Of a stretch of 64,000 nt of DNA, positions 18,170 to 26,262 are shown in pieces; position 1 is the stretch's first letter, and each line of letters starts with the position of its first letter. The notes beneath the pieces are model-generated. The model did not search any database, had not been told where the DNA came from, and saw nothing but the letters and a program-made list of their open reading frames with translations. The DNA is from Pseudomonas sp. PSKL.D1 (GTDB lineage Bacteria; Pseudomonadota; Gammaproteobacteria; Pseudomonadales; Pseudomonadaceae). Position numbers and translations under genes: made by a program. The stretch spans positions 1,283,501 to 1,347,500 of the forward strand of contig NZ_CP118607.1 in NCBI RefSeq assembly GCF_028898945.1, in the 5' to 3' direction.

Positions 18170-20611
18170 TTATTTGCCCGGCACTAGCGTCAGCCTCTGG
18201 CTCCCATATGCCCGCGCGAAGTTCTGCGGTTGCAGCGGCAAGCTCATGAACCGCCCCTTGAACCAGGCATCCAACCCATCGGCATAGTGCGCGCTGGCCG
18301 TGTTGCCGGATTGGCCGTTGCTGGTGAGTACCTGCAGCGGCTCTGCCTGGCTAAAATCGACGATCATGCGGGCCGAGGCCGGAAGGTCAGTGTTGAAGTC
18401 GCTGCCCCAGGCATAAGGCGTCAAGGCCACGGTGCTGAAGTCCCCGCCCGCTGCCAGCGGTGAACGGCTCTGCGTATCCCCCAGGCCATGGTAGGCAGGC
18501 GCCGGCCAGCGGTACTGGTGCAGCTTGCCCCACTGCCAGGCGCGGCGGTCGGCACCCAGTTGCGCGGTGCCCGCATCGACAGCCGCGGCCAGGCTGCGGG
18601 CGAGGATGGCGGGTTTGTCTTCTTTCTGGGGAGTGGTGCGGTCATCCCAGAACGGGCTGTCCTCGCGGCCGAGCAAATGGTCTGCCTGCGCAGAGTAGGA
18701 CAGCCGTGCATTGCTGACGAACGCCTGCCAGGCCGCACCAGATTCCGGGCCCAGGTCGTCAAGGAACGTCTGCCGGGCCACTTCCTGAAGGAACAGTTCA
18801 TACAGCGCTGCATCCGCCAACACCGGGCTCAAGCGCCCGTCGAAGGCCTTGAGGCGGGCCAGTGCATCCCGGGCCTTGTCACGCTGGGCCGCGGGCAAGG
18901 CGTCGATGGCCTGCTTGAGCGGCTGCGCCATGCCGGGGGCATCGAACATCTGCTTGAGCTTTTCAGCCAGCAAAGTCACCTGGTCGTTTTGCAGGGCCAT
19001 CAGGCTGCGGCTGTCGTGCCGACCGTTGCCGGCCAGTTGTGCCAGCCGTTCTGCGCGTTCGGGGTAATACCAGGTGTTGGACAACTGCATGCCGTAGCCG
19101 CGCGGCAGGCTGCGCTGGTTGGCGTGGGCAATGAAACCGGTGGTCGGGTCCTGATCATAGGGGTGCAGCATGGCGTCGGCAAAGCCGTCCCAGTCGTAGC
19201 GCCCGTCCCAACCGGGGGAGGGCAACAGGCCCTGGCCTTCGCGACGGTTGGGGTAACGGCCACTGACTTGCCAGCCGATGTGCTCGGGCTCGGCAAAGAC
19301 GAAGTTGAGTGCGGCAGCGGCCACTTCACGGGTGTTGTCGAAGGCACGCTCCACGTTTTTTGCGCGGGTCAGGTCGAACAGCGCATCCAGGCTGCGATCA
19401 CCCTTGAGCTGCGGCAGGTTCAGCGCCAGGCCCAGGCTCGCGTTGCCCGGCTGAGCCAGCAGCGTACCGTGACGGGTGTCATACATCACTTCGCGTAGCG
19501 GGCGTTGGCCGCGCACGAAGAAGGTTTCGCTGCGCGCCCGGGCCGGTTGCCATTTGCCGTCGGCAAGGTAGCTGAGCTGGCTGCCTTGCTGGCGCAGCTG
19601 CTCCAGGTACAAGTCCTGGCTGTCTGCCATCACGGCGCTGCTGCTCCAGGCCAGCTTGCCGTTGTAGCCGGCCAGCACGATGGGCAGCCCCGGCAGGGAA
19701 AGGCCGGCCACCTGGTATTTGCCCGTGTGGATTTGCACCGGGCTCAAGGCCCATGCAGCGCGGCTGTCGCTTGCCAGCAGGCTCTTGCCGCCGCGGCTGC
19801 GTTGTGGCGCCAGGGCAAGGTTGGCGGAGCCCGGGCTGCCCAGCAGGCCAAGGTCGGCCAGCTTCTGGCTGGCGGCTGCCAGTGCAGGCAGGCCTGGTAA
19901 TTGGCTGCTCAGGTTCACACCTTTGAGTTTTTCCACCTCGGCATCTGCCAGCGGCTCGTCGGGAGCGCCGGGCAGCAGCCAAGGGAGTTTGTCGCTGCCT
20001 ACTTTTTGCGCCAGTGTCAGCGCGCTGAGTTCTTCCTGCAGGTTTACCGACTGGCTGAACGCGTACAGGCTGAAAATCAGCGCCGAATCTTCGGGCTTCC
20101 AGTATTCCGGGCGGTAGCCGCTGTTGGCGAGATCGGCCGGCAGTTTGTCGCGATAACGGAACAGGTAGGCGTTGACGCCGCGGGCATAGACCTCAAAGAA
20201 ACGCTTGAGCCGAGGTGACGCGTCGGCGTATTGCTGGGCGGCATTCTGCTTCAGGTTGGCAGCGCGCATCAGGCGGTCGATGTCCAGTGCCTCGCTGCCG
20301 GCCAGTTCCGACAGGCGGCCCTGAGCCAGCAGGCGCATGGCGACCATCTGCCCGATGCGGTCACCGGCATGCACGTAGCCCAGGCTGAACAGAGCGTCAT
20401 GGAAGCTGCTGCTTTCGATCAGCGGAGCGCCCATGGCGTTACGGCGGATCGACACGTTTTGCGCCAGGCCCTTGAGCGGTTGTACGCCCGTGGTCGGTGG
20501 CACGCTGTCCTGATAACCGCCCATTTGGCAACCGGCAAGCCCGAGCATGCCAAGCAAGGTGGCAGCGGTGGCGAACCGTGGGCGGAAGGGAGGAAAGACG
20601 AGGGCGGCCAT
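18170..20611 (-). CDS. Penicillin-acylase-family (Ntn-hydrolase) lipoprotein
   Basis: 813 residues. A lipoprotein signal ends at LAGC (Cys28). The alpha part (about 45-255) is followed by the autocleavage site: the likely nucleophile is Ser262 in SPGSANLAL, with a downstream beta part containing HANQRSLP and the late [20 protein letters not shown] typical of the family. Such enzymes cleave amide bonds in penicillins, acyl-homoserine lactones or other acylated amines in the periplasm. It is more divergent than PvdQ/QuiP-type acylases and its substrate cannot be predicted. AGGAG lies nine bases upstream of ATG. Transcribed alone, 127 bp after the SEC-C gene. Confidence 0.88.
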   Translation of the reverse strand: MAALVFPPFRPRFATAATLLGMLGLAGCQMGGYQDSVPPTTGVQPLKGLAQNVSIRRNAMGAPLIESSSFHDALFSLGYVHAGDRIGQMVAMRLLAQGRLSELAGSEALDIDRLMRAANLKQNAAQQYADASPRLKRFFEVYARGVNAYLFRYRDKLPADLANSGYRPEYWKPEDSALIFSLYAFSQSVNLQEELSALTLAQKVGSDKLPWLLPGAPDEPLADAEVEKLKGVNLSSQLPGLPALAAASQKLADLGLLGSPGSANLALAPQRSRGGKSLLASDSRAAWALSPVQIHTGKYQVAGLSLPGLPIVLAGYNGKLAWSSSAVMADSQDLYLEQLRQQGSQLSYLADGKWQPARARSETFFVRGQRPLREVMYDTRHGTLLAQPGNASLGLALNLPQLKGDRSLDALFDLTRAKNVERAFDNTREVAAAALNFVFAEPEHIGWQVSGRYPNRREGQGLLPSPGWDGRYDWDGFADAMLHPYDQDPTTGFIAHANQRSLPRGYGMQLSNTWYYPERAERLAQLAGNGRHDSRSLMALQNDQVTLLAEKLKQMFDAPGMAQPLKQAIDALPAAQRDKARDALARLKAFDGRLSPVLADAALYELFLQEVARQTFLDDLGPESGAAWQAFVSNARLSYSAQADHLLGREDSPFWDDRTTPQKEDKPAILARSLAAAVDAGTAQLGADRRAWQWGKLHQYRWPAPAYHGLGDTQSRSPLAAGGDFSTVALTPYAWGSDFNTDLPASARMIVDFSQAEPLQVLTSNGQSGNTASAHYADGLDAWFKGRFMSLPLQPQNFARAYGSQRLTLVPGK

Positions 20612-20738
20612 GACGGGGGCTCCTGCAGGGCGTGGCGGGGTATTGAGAGGCGCTTAAGGTAGCATGCCGACGGGTTTTCGGCGCTGGTGAAATCGAGCGC
20701 CAACCGCGTGGCGCTCGATGGCTATCGGGTGTCTTGGC

Positions 20739-20942
20739 TCAGGCCCCGTGGCACTTCTTGAACTTCTTCTCACTGCCGCACGGGCACGGGTCGTTGCGGC
20801 CGACGTCCTTCAGGGCATTGCGCACCGGCTCCTGGTGGCCATGGTTGCAGTGCGGGCCGTGCACATGGCCGTGGTCGTGATCGTGGTGGTGATCGTGACC
20901 GTGGTTGCAATCAGGGCCATGGACATGGGGTTGTTGGGTCAT
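20739..20942 (-). CDS. His-rich SEC-C zinc-binding protein
   Basis: 67 residues. The first half is a run of His, Asp and Gly with two CNHGH units ([11 protein letters not shown] and [11 protein letters not shown]) around [11 protein letters not shown]; the second half is a SEC-C module ([17 protein letters not shown]) that binds zinc. Metal storage or delivery is plausible, but there is no experimental analogue I can name. ATG 20942 has GGAG ten bases upstream; an in-frame GTG at 20969 would overlap the previous gene. It is third in a tight minus-strand set acyltransferase-LEA14-SEC-C. Confidence 0.85.
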   Translation of the reverse strand: MTQQPHVHGPDCNHGHDHHHDHDHGHVHGPHCNHGHQEPVRNALKDVGRNDPCPCGSEKKFKKCHGA

Positions 20943-20949
20943 TGCAGGG

Positions 20950-21426
20950 TTACTCCGGTATGAATTCACCGGGCATTATCTCACCACTGCGCGACAAGTG
21001 CAGGCTCCGGTAGATGAGCAGGCCGGTATTGAGCTCGCCCTGTAGCCGGTAATGCAGCGGTTCGCCGCTTTTGAGCAGCTTGGCCAGCGGTTTGAGCTGC
21101 TTCCACAGGTTGGTCCGGGCGGTGATCTTGAAGGTGCGTTTGGCATGGCCGCCCACACTGCGCCACACGCTGGCTTCGTCGTCCACCAGTTGCAGGTCGT
21201 TCAACCAGATGGCGTACTCCACGTTGCGGATGAACAGCCGGCTGTCGTTGGGGTTTTCGATGCGCAGGTGCAGCACGAACTCTTGCTCCAGCAGCTTCGC
21301 CTTGACCGTCTCGACCTTGACCAGGTGCACCTCGGGGTCGCGCCAGTCGTCACTTCCCCAGATGGCGCAGCCCGCAAGCTGGGTCAGGAAAAGGCTGATC
21401 AGAAGCAGGCGGGCCAGGTTTCTCAC
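20950..21426 (-). CDS. LEA14/WHy-domain lipoprotein
   Basis: 158 residues from a GTG start. The signal peptide ends at LAGC, giving a lipidated protein with one water-stress (WHy)/LEA14 domain: [26 protein letters not shown] is the domain's start. Such proteins are periplasmic or outer-membrane-anchored and have no known reaction. GTG 21426 is four bases after the acyltransferase stop and yields a proper lipoprotein signal, whereas the longer ATG frame runs through the upstream gene. Gap to the next gene is seven bases, so an operon is likely. Confidence 0.82.
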   Translation of the reverse strand: MRNLARLLLISLFLTQLAGCAIWGSDDWRDPEVHLVKVETVKAKLLEQEFVLHLRIENPNDSRLFIRNVEYAIWLNDLQLVDDEASVWRSVGGHAKRTFKITARTNLWKQLKPLAKLLKSGEPLHYRLQGELNTGLLIYRSLHLSRSGEIMPGEFIPE

Positions 21427-21430
21427 GGGT

Positions 21431-22531
21431 TCACGTCCGGGTGAGTACAGCGGCGTCGGGGCGCTTGAACTTGATCCGTCGGCTCCAAGCGATGGCAGGG
21501 CGCTCGAACAGCACATAGGCGACGGCTGCGAATGCGATACAAACCGCAATGATCAGCACCATTGCGATCAGGTCTGAAGCGATACCGCTTGGCATGAAGC
21601 GCCGGAAAACCCGCATGAACGAGCCCGTCACCGGTGAATGGAACAAATACAGGCTGTAGGAAATCAATCCGATCTTCTGCACCGGGTAGCTGGATAAGAA
21701 GCCCAGCGAGGCGGAGCGATTGACCAGGAAGCAAAAGCCAAGCCCAGTCAGCCCTGCAGCAATGGTAAATGAATTGCTGCTGGCAATACCGGTAAGCAGT
21801 ACCAATGCACTGTAAGTGATGGCGATATGGCGGCTTTGCTTCGTGCCAGAAAGGGCTTGGGCACACAGCACACCGGCCATGAAACTGAACCAGAAGCCAA
21901 TGAAACCACCTTGCCAACCGATCGACTGAACAAGCCCGGTAGGCCATAACAGCGCCAGGATTGCGCTGATCCAGATCGGAATGTTCCGGGCTTTGAACGC
22001 TTCGCCGCCGCCCGCGCGATCAGCCAGCCAGAGCATCACTGCGAAAGCGATATAAAACTGCACTTCGATACACAGCGTCCAGAACACCGTAATGATGTTG
22101 TCGATGCCGAGCACACCTTGCGCGAACGCCAGGTGCGCGAGAATGTCGGTGGTGCTGGGGAAACTCACCCCGCTTTGCCCCATCATCTGTTTAGTGGCAA
22201 TGACCAGCAAGCCCAGGGCAATGGCGGCGTAGTAGGGCGGTGCCAGGCGCACCAGGCGGCGTGCGACAAAGTTGGCTGCGTTGACCGTGTTCATCTGCAC
22301 GCGCGCGGTGGTCGTCGCCATCACGATGCCACTCAACACAAAAAAGATCGGCACGCCCAAATGGCCAGCATCGAAGATGGCGGCCTTTACCCAGTCCGGT
22401 ATGGCGGCAAGCAGGGTTGGAATGTGGTTGCCTTCCGACAAGTGAAAAAGCACCACCCAGAAGGCTGCGAAACAGCGCAAGGCGTCAATCAAGGCCAGGC
22501 GATGCTTGTCGTCGGTGGTGATTCCACTCAT
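21431..22531 (-). CDS. Acyltransferase-3 family membrane protein
   Basis: 366 residues with about ten hydrophobic helices. Family marks: RLALIDALRCFAAFWVVLFHLS at the N-terminus with the catalytic His, and the FFVLSGIVM motif. These inner-membrane enzymes O-acylate exported sugars such as lipopolysaccharide or exopolysaccharide. ATG 22531 follows AAGGAGA. The acceptor is unknown as no glycan genes are near. It precedes the LEA14-like lipoprotein by four bases. Confidence 0.88.
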   Translation of the reverse strand: MSGITTDDKHRLALIDALRCFAAFWVVLFHLSEGNHIPTLLAAIPDWVKAAIFDAGHLGVPIFFVLSGIVMATTTARVQMNTVNAANFVARRLVRLAPPYYAAIALGLLVIATKQMMGQSGVSFPSTTDILAHLAFAQGVLGIDNIITVFWTLCIEVQFYIAFAVMLWLADRAGGGEAFKARNIPIWISAILALLWPTGLVQSIGWQGGFIGFWFSFMAGVLCAQALSGTKQSRHIAITYSALVLLTGIASSNSFTIAAGLTGLGFCFLVNRSASLGFLSSYPVQKIGLISYSLYLFHSPVTGSFMRVFRRFMPSGIASDLIAMVLIIAVCIAFAAVAYVLFERPAIAWSRRIKFKRPDAAVLTRT

Positions 22532-22636
22532 GCCCGCGTCTCCTTTCGCCCGCCCCGGGTGTCGCTCTTTGGCCACTGAGCGCAAGCATAGCAGTTGGGG
22601 CAACGTGTCAATGGCAGACGCGGTGTTTGCCCACTC

Positions 22637-23110
22637 TTATGAAAGGTAACTGCTGCAGCATTTCTTGAACTTCTGCCCGCTCGCGCAAGGGCAAGGGTCG
22701 TTGCGCCCAGCCTTGAGCTCAACCGTCGGGTCGATGAAGTACCAGCGCCGGTCATGTTGCACGAAGGCCGAGCGCTCACGGTGCTGGTGATCGCCCTGGG
22801 CGTCGTGCCAGCGCGCGGTGAAGGTGACGAAGGCATGCTCAGGCTGGCCGCCGAGCACTTCGGCGCTTTCCACCTCAAGGCCCAGCCAGGTGCTTTGAGC
22901 GCTCCAGGCAGTAATGGCTTCGCGATCCAGCCCCGTTTGCTGCGCGGGCAGGGTGGTGGCGACCAGGTAATCGATCAGGCCCAGCACATAGGCGCTGTAG
23001 CGCGAGCGCATCAGCGCCTGTGCGTCTGGCGCCGGCGTACCCGCGTGGTAGTGCCCGCAGCAGGCGTCAAGCAAATTACCGCTGCCGCAAGGGCAAACCG
23101 AGACACTCAT
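22637..23110 (-). CDS. YchJ-family protein with SEC-C motifs at both ends
   Basis: 157 residues. Starts [12 protein letters not shown] and ends [18 protein letters not shown], so a Cys-rich zinc motif lies at each end around an NTF2-like core ([20 protein letters not shown]). This is the YchJ/UPF0225 architecture; function is unknown. Several ATG/GTG codons overlap the upstream stop (TGATGATG); I use 23110, which gives the conserved start, but 23113 is possible. Coupled to the DUF6231 gene. Confidence 0.88.
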   Translation of the reverse strand: MSVSVCPCGSGNLLDACCGHYHAGTPAPDAQALMRSRYSAYVLGLIDYLVATTLPAQQTGLDREAITAWSAQSTWLGLEVESAEVLGGQPEHAFVTFTARWHDAQGDHQHRERSAFVQHDRRWYFIDPTVELKAGRNDPCPCASGQKFKKCCSSYLS

Positions 23111-23112
23111 CA

Positions 23113-23607
23113 TCACCACCAGTATTTGCCGAAGTTTTGAGGGTTGGCCCAGAACTTGGCGTTGAGCCAGTCCGGCACTTGTTTGTAGTCATGTAGATCA
23201 TAGGTGAACAAGCTCAGCACCTGATCGTCACGGCGGAACTTCTCGCTGGCCGACAACGCCAGGGCGAAGAAGTCGGTGTCTTGCCAGCCACAGGCCTGCA
23301 GGTCGGCCAGCACGGCAACCCGGCTGGCATTGAGGTTACGAATGCCACCGAGCAGTTGCAGGCCGGTGCGCTTGGGCAGGTGTTCCAGGCAGTCCACCAG
23401 TACCGCCAGATCAAAGCGCTTGCCCGCCAGCTCGGCAGGCAGCGGGCCGGGGGCGCAGGTGTCGATCGTGACCTGCGGGTGGGCCTGGGCGAAGGCGTCC
23501 AGAGCAGGAAAACGTGTGCCTACAAGCAGCAGGCGCTGCGGGGTGAACTGCTCCAGCAGGGCCGCCAGGGCCTGCTGGGGTGTACGTTGGGAAAAACCGT
23601 CGGTCAT
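23113..23607 (-). CDS. DUF6231 family protein (methyltransferase-like fold)
   Basis: 164 residues. The order of motifs ([11 protein letters not shown], then [16 protein letters not shown], then a C-terminal FTYDLHDYK...[10 protein letters not shown]) resembles a small SAM-methyltransferase-like protein, without a clear glycine-rich SAM loop. I recognise it as the Pseudomonas DUF6231 protein. GAGGA lies eight bases before ATG. The stop overlaps the YchJ start. Function unknown. Confidence 0.78.
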   Translation of the reverse strand: MTDGFSQRTPQQALAALLEQFTPQRLLLVGTRFPALDAFAQAHPQVTIDTCAPGPLPAELAGKRFDLAVLVDCLEHLPKRTGLQLLGGIRNLNASRVAVLADLQACGWQDTDFFALALSASEKFRRDDQVLSLFTYDLHDYKQVPDWLNAKFWANPQNFGKYWW

Positions 23608-23767
23608 TGCCAGTCCTCGTTCAGGTCGTCCAAGACTAGCGGGCTGTCGCCCGTGGGCATAGAGGCATATGACGGTGTCGTGGCTTATTGCTGGCAGAGA
23701 TGGATGGCCCGGTCTTTACTCCCAGAGATCGGCCTTATGCCGATTCCCCCTAGGAGAAGCAACGAAA

Positions 23768-24460
23768 ATGAGCATAGTACGCACAGCGTTACCCCTGGTA
23801 CTGCTCACCAGTGTGTTGACTGGTTGTGCAGGTTTGCAAAAAACCGACTGGCCGAAGTGTGCTGCCGTCGGGGGTGTTGGCGGCGCTGCCCTGGGCGCTA
23901 TCGAAAGCTCCAGCTGGGCTGGCTGGGGCGCCTTGCTCGGCGGCGGGCTGGCGGCCGGCTATTGCTGGGCCCACGGCGATGGCGATGAAGACGGTGATGG
24001 CGTGCCGGACAGCCGCGACAAGTGCCCCGGCACCCCGCGCGGTGTGCAGGTAGATGCTAACGGCTGCCCGCCAGAACCGGCGCCTGTAGTGGAAGAAGTC
24101 GTGGTGCAGAAGGAAGAAGTCATCGTCATTCGCGATGTGCACTTCGAGTTCGACTCCGCACGCCTGACCGCGGCCGACAAAGAACGCCTGAACACCATCG
24201 CTACCCGCCTGAAGCAGGAAGCGCCAAGTGCCCGCTTGAGCGTGACCGGCCATACCGACAGCGTCGGCTCCGACAGCTACAACCAGAAACTGTCCGAACG
24301 CCGCGCCCACTCGGTGACCGATTATCTCGTTGAAAGCGGTGTACCACGCGCCAGCTTCGTCTCGGTGGTGGGGGCAGGCGAAACCCAGCCGGTAGCCGAC
24401 AACGCCACGGCCGATGGGCGTTCGATGAACCGTCGCACGGAAATCAAGATCCAGCGCTGA
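23768..24460 (+). CDS. OmpA-family lipoprotein with TSP3-type calcium repeat (copy 1)
   Basis: 230 residues. Lipobox LTGC; a glycine-rich hydrophobic segment (GGVGGAALGAIESSSWAGWGALLGGGLAAGYCWA); a thrombospondin-3-like calcium motif DGDEDGDGVPDSRDKCPGTP; then an OmpA C-terminal peptidoglycan-binding domain (about 115-228) with GHTDSVGSDSYNQKLSERRA. It likely ties the outer membrane to the cell wall. ATG 23768 follows TAGGAG at eleven bases. It is followed by a terminator, an inverted-repeat element and a close paralogue, so the pair is a tandem duplication. Confidence 0.93.
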   Translation: MSIVRTALPLVLLTSVLTGCAGLQKTDWPKCAAVGGVGGAALGAIESSSWAGWGALLGGGLAAGYCWAHGDGDEDGDGVPDSRDKCPGTPRGVQVDANGCPPEPAPVVEEVVVQKEEVIVIRDVHFEFDSARLTAADKERLNTIATRLKQEAPSARLSVTGHTDSVGSDSYNQKLSERRAHSVTDYLVESGVPRASFVSVVGAGETQPVADNATADGRSMNRRTEIKIQR

Positions 24461-24466
24461 CGGCAT

Positions 24467-24504
24467 GCGCCCGCGCCTTGTTAAGTGGCGCGGGCGCGTC
24501 TTTA
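24467..24504 (+). terminator. Terminator after the first OmpA lipoprotein
   Basis: An 11-bp GC stem (GCGCCCGCGCC and GGCGCGGGCGC) with a nine-base loop, followed by a short T stretch, begins six bases after the stop. Confidence 0.65.
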
Positions 24505-24509
24505 CTCCA

Positions 24510-24655
24510 CTAGGTTGTGTTCGAAAAGCCTTGATACTTGTTCATGCTGCGTTGAAAACAGCCTCGGAATGCTCATGTACTCCAGTACACTCCGCTTCCT
24601 CGGCTGTTTTCGCCTTGCCTGACCTGCGTCTCAAGACTTTTCGAACACAACCTAG
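24510..24655. repeat. 146-bp MITE-like element with terminal and internal inverted repeats
   Basis: Both ends carry CTAGGTTGTGTTCGAAAAG in inverted orientation (24510-24528 and 24637-24655, perfect over 19 bp; extended to 25 bp there is one mismatch). Inside is a second inverted pair (GAAAACAGCC.../...GGCTGTTTTC) around a central TGTACTCCAGTACA. The whole element can fold into one long hairpin and has no open reading frame. I believe the inner sequence recurs in other pseudomonads, but copy number must be checked. Confidence 0.85.
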
Positions 24656-24688
24656 CCAGTTGCGGCCAACGACACGGGAGCATTCAGC

Positions 24689-25402
24689 ATGAGTGTGATG
24701 TCAAAGGCGGCATTGCCATTGGTGGTGGCTACCAGCCTGCTTGCAGGTTGTGCCACCCACAGTGACGGCAGTGCGCCCCTCAACCAAAGGACCTGGCCCA
24801 TTTGCAGCCTGCTTGGCGGCCTTGCAGGAGGTGGCCTGGGTGCCATAGAAAGCTCCAGCTGGGCGGCGGGTGGTGGCGCCTTGGGTGCCATTGCCGGTGG
24901 GCTGATCTGTTACGCCCAGGACGGCGACGAGGATGGCGACGGCGTGTTCGACCGCCGCGACCGTTGCGCCGACACGCCGGCTGGTACGGCAGTCAACCAC
25001 ATGGGTTGCCCTTTGCCGCAATACCCGCCCAGCACGCCAGCGCCTGAGCCCAAGCCCGAAGTGATTTCGCTGGATGATCAGGGGCAGGTGATGTTCGCCT
25101 TCAATTCCGCCGACCTCACCACGGCCAGTCAGCAGCGCCTGCAAAGCCTGATGCCCAGGCTGAACGAGCTGGGCGTCAGCCGGATCAAGGTTGTCGGTCA
25201 CACCGACAATGTGGGGTCCGACAGTTACAACCAGGCACTGTCTGAACGCCGTGCCGCCAGCGTTGCCGAATACCTGATCAGCCAGGGGCTTGCGCCGGAG
25301 AAAGTGACCAGCCAAGGGCGCGGAGCCAGTGAGCCAGTGGCCGAAAACGACACCGAGGAAGGGCGCGCGCACAACCGGCGGGTCGATCTGCACCTTGATT
25401 GA
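24689..25402 (+). CDS. OmpA-family lipoprotein with TSP3-type calcium repeat (copy 2)
   Basis: 237 residues, paralogous along its whole length to the preceding OmpA lipoprotein: lipobox LAGC, the same LGAIESSSWA glycine-rich segment, DGDEDGDGVFDRRDRC and an OmpA domain with GHTDNVGSDSYNQALSERRA. Differences are concentrated in the linker. GGGAG lies eight bases before ATG. It is probably co-transcribed with the DUF1145 gene 18 bp downstream. Expected role: outer-membrane to peptidoglycan anchoring. Confidence 0.93.
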   Translation: MSVMSKAALPLVVATSLLAGCATHSDGSAPLNQRTWPICSLLGGLAGGGLGAIESSSWAAGGGALGAIAGGLICYAQDGDEDGDGVFDRRDRCADTPAGTAVNHMGCPLPQYPPSTPAPEPKPEVISLDDQGQVMFAFNSADLTTASQQRLQSLMPRLNELGVSRIKVVGHTDNVGSDSYNQALSERRAASVAEYLISQGLAPEKVTSQGRGASEPVAENDTEEGRAHNRRVDLHLD

Positions 25403-25420
25403 TTGGCGTGAGGGCAGGGT

Positions 25421-25684
25421 ATGAAGTTCATTCTGGGCCTGGGTAAGGTCCTGACCGTGGCGTTCTGGGGCGTGGCGCTGTTCAACTGGCTGGTGCCCCA
25501 GCCGCTGCCGTTCAACCTGTTGATCAACACGGCAGCCGTTGCCCTGCTGAGCCTGCATGTGCTGGAGGTGCTGTTCTTCAATGGCAGCCTGCGGGGGCGT
25601 AGCCACCGCTGGTTTGACCGGCTGCAAATTCTGTTGACGGGCATCTTCCACGTCATGTCCATACCCCGCCCGCGCCCCCGGTAG
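25421..25684 (+). CDS. DUF1145 membrane protein
   Basis: 87 residues with two hydrophobic helices (about 2-25 and 32-55) and a basic tail ending RPRPR. The start MKFILGLGKVLTVAFW and overall pattern fit DUF1145, a small inner-membrane family of unknown role. It follows the second OmpA gene by 18 bp with GGGCAGGGT upstream of ATG. Confidence 0.82.
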   Translation: MKFILGLGKVLTVAFWGVALFNWLVPQPLPFNLLINTAAVALLSLHVLEVLFFNGSLRGRSHRWFDRLQILLTGIFHVMSIPRPRPR

Positions 25685-25699
25685 GCGCGGGTCAGCGCA

Positions 25700-26164
25700 T
25701 CACATCATCAACCGTGAACTTGCCACTGCCACGACCGCCAACCCCAGCAGCAGGTTGGCCCCCACCATCCGCCGAATCCTGACCAGCACCGCCGCCCCGC
25801 TGGCCCAGTCCTCGGCCTGCACCGCCGCTTTGAGCTCCGGCAGCAGCAAGGCCTGAATACGCATGAACAACGCAAACATGACGATCCCGCCGCCAATCAT
25901 CACCTGGATGTACTTCGGCGCTGTCTCGAAGCCGTTGAAGCGCAGGTGCAACATGCCGATACCACTTATCGCCAAGATCGCCACTGCAAGCCAGACCCAG
26001 ACAAAAAAGCGTCGGAAAACTTCCACCCACAAACGCAGCCGGGCAGGTCCCTCAAGGGCTGCAACCGTTGCCGGGCGCAGTACCAGCCAGGCGAAGAACA
26101 TGCCGCCGACCCACACCAGGGCGGCCAGAACATGCAGTGTGTAGGGCAGGGCAAAGGCAAGCAT
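25700..26164 (-). CDS. Four-TM CopD-like integral membrane protein
   Basis: 154 residues with four helices. The first holds the LPYTLHVLAALVWVGGMFFAWLV pattern with His and Trp-Val-Gly-Gly, as in the CopD/heme-oxidase-accessory domain; the third helix ISGIGMLHLRF also fits. Members are linked to copper handling or haem enzymes, but nothing adjacent supports either. ATG 26164 follows GGAG at seven bases, better than two upstream in-frame starts. Convergent with the DUF1145 gene; divergent from dinG. Confidence 0.78.
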   Translation of the reverse strand: MLAFALPYTLHVLAALVWVGGMFFAWLVLRPATVAALEGPARLRLWVEVFRRFFVWVWLAVAILAISGIGMLHLRFNGFETAPKYIQVMIGGGIVMFALFMRIQALLLPELKAAVQAEDWASGAAVLVRIRRMVGANLLLGLAVVAVASSRLMM

Positions 26165-26262
26165 CGGGATCTCCATGCGGCACAAAGGGCAATAGCGGGG
26201 TATGATAGCCGCCCCATGCGAAACACTGAAAATATATCCAGCCCTATGGGCGCCCGCAGACC

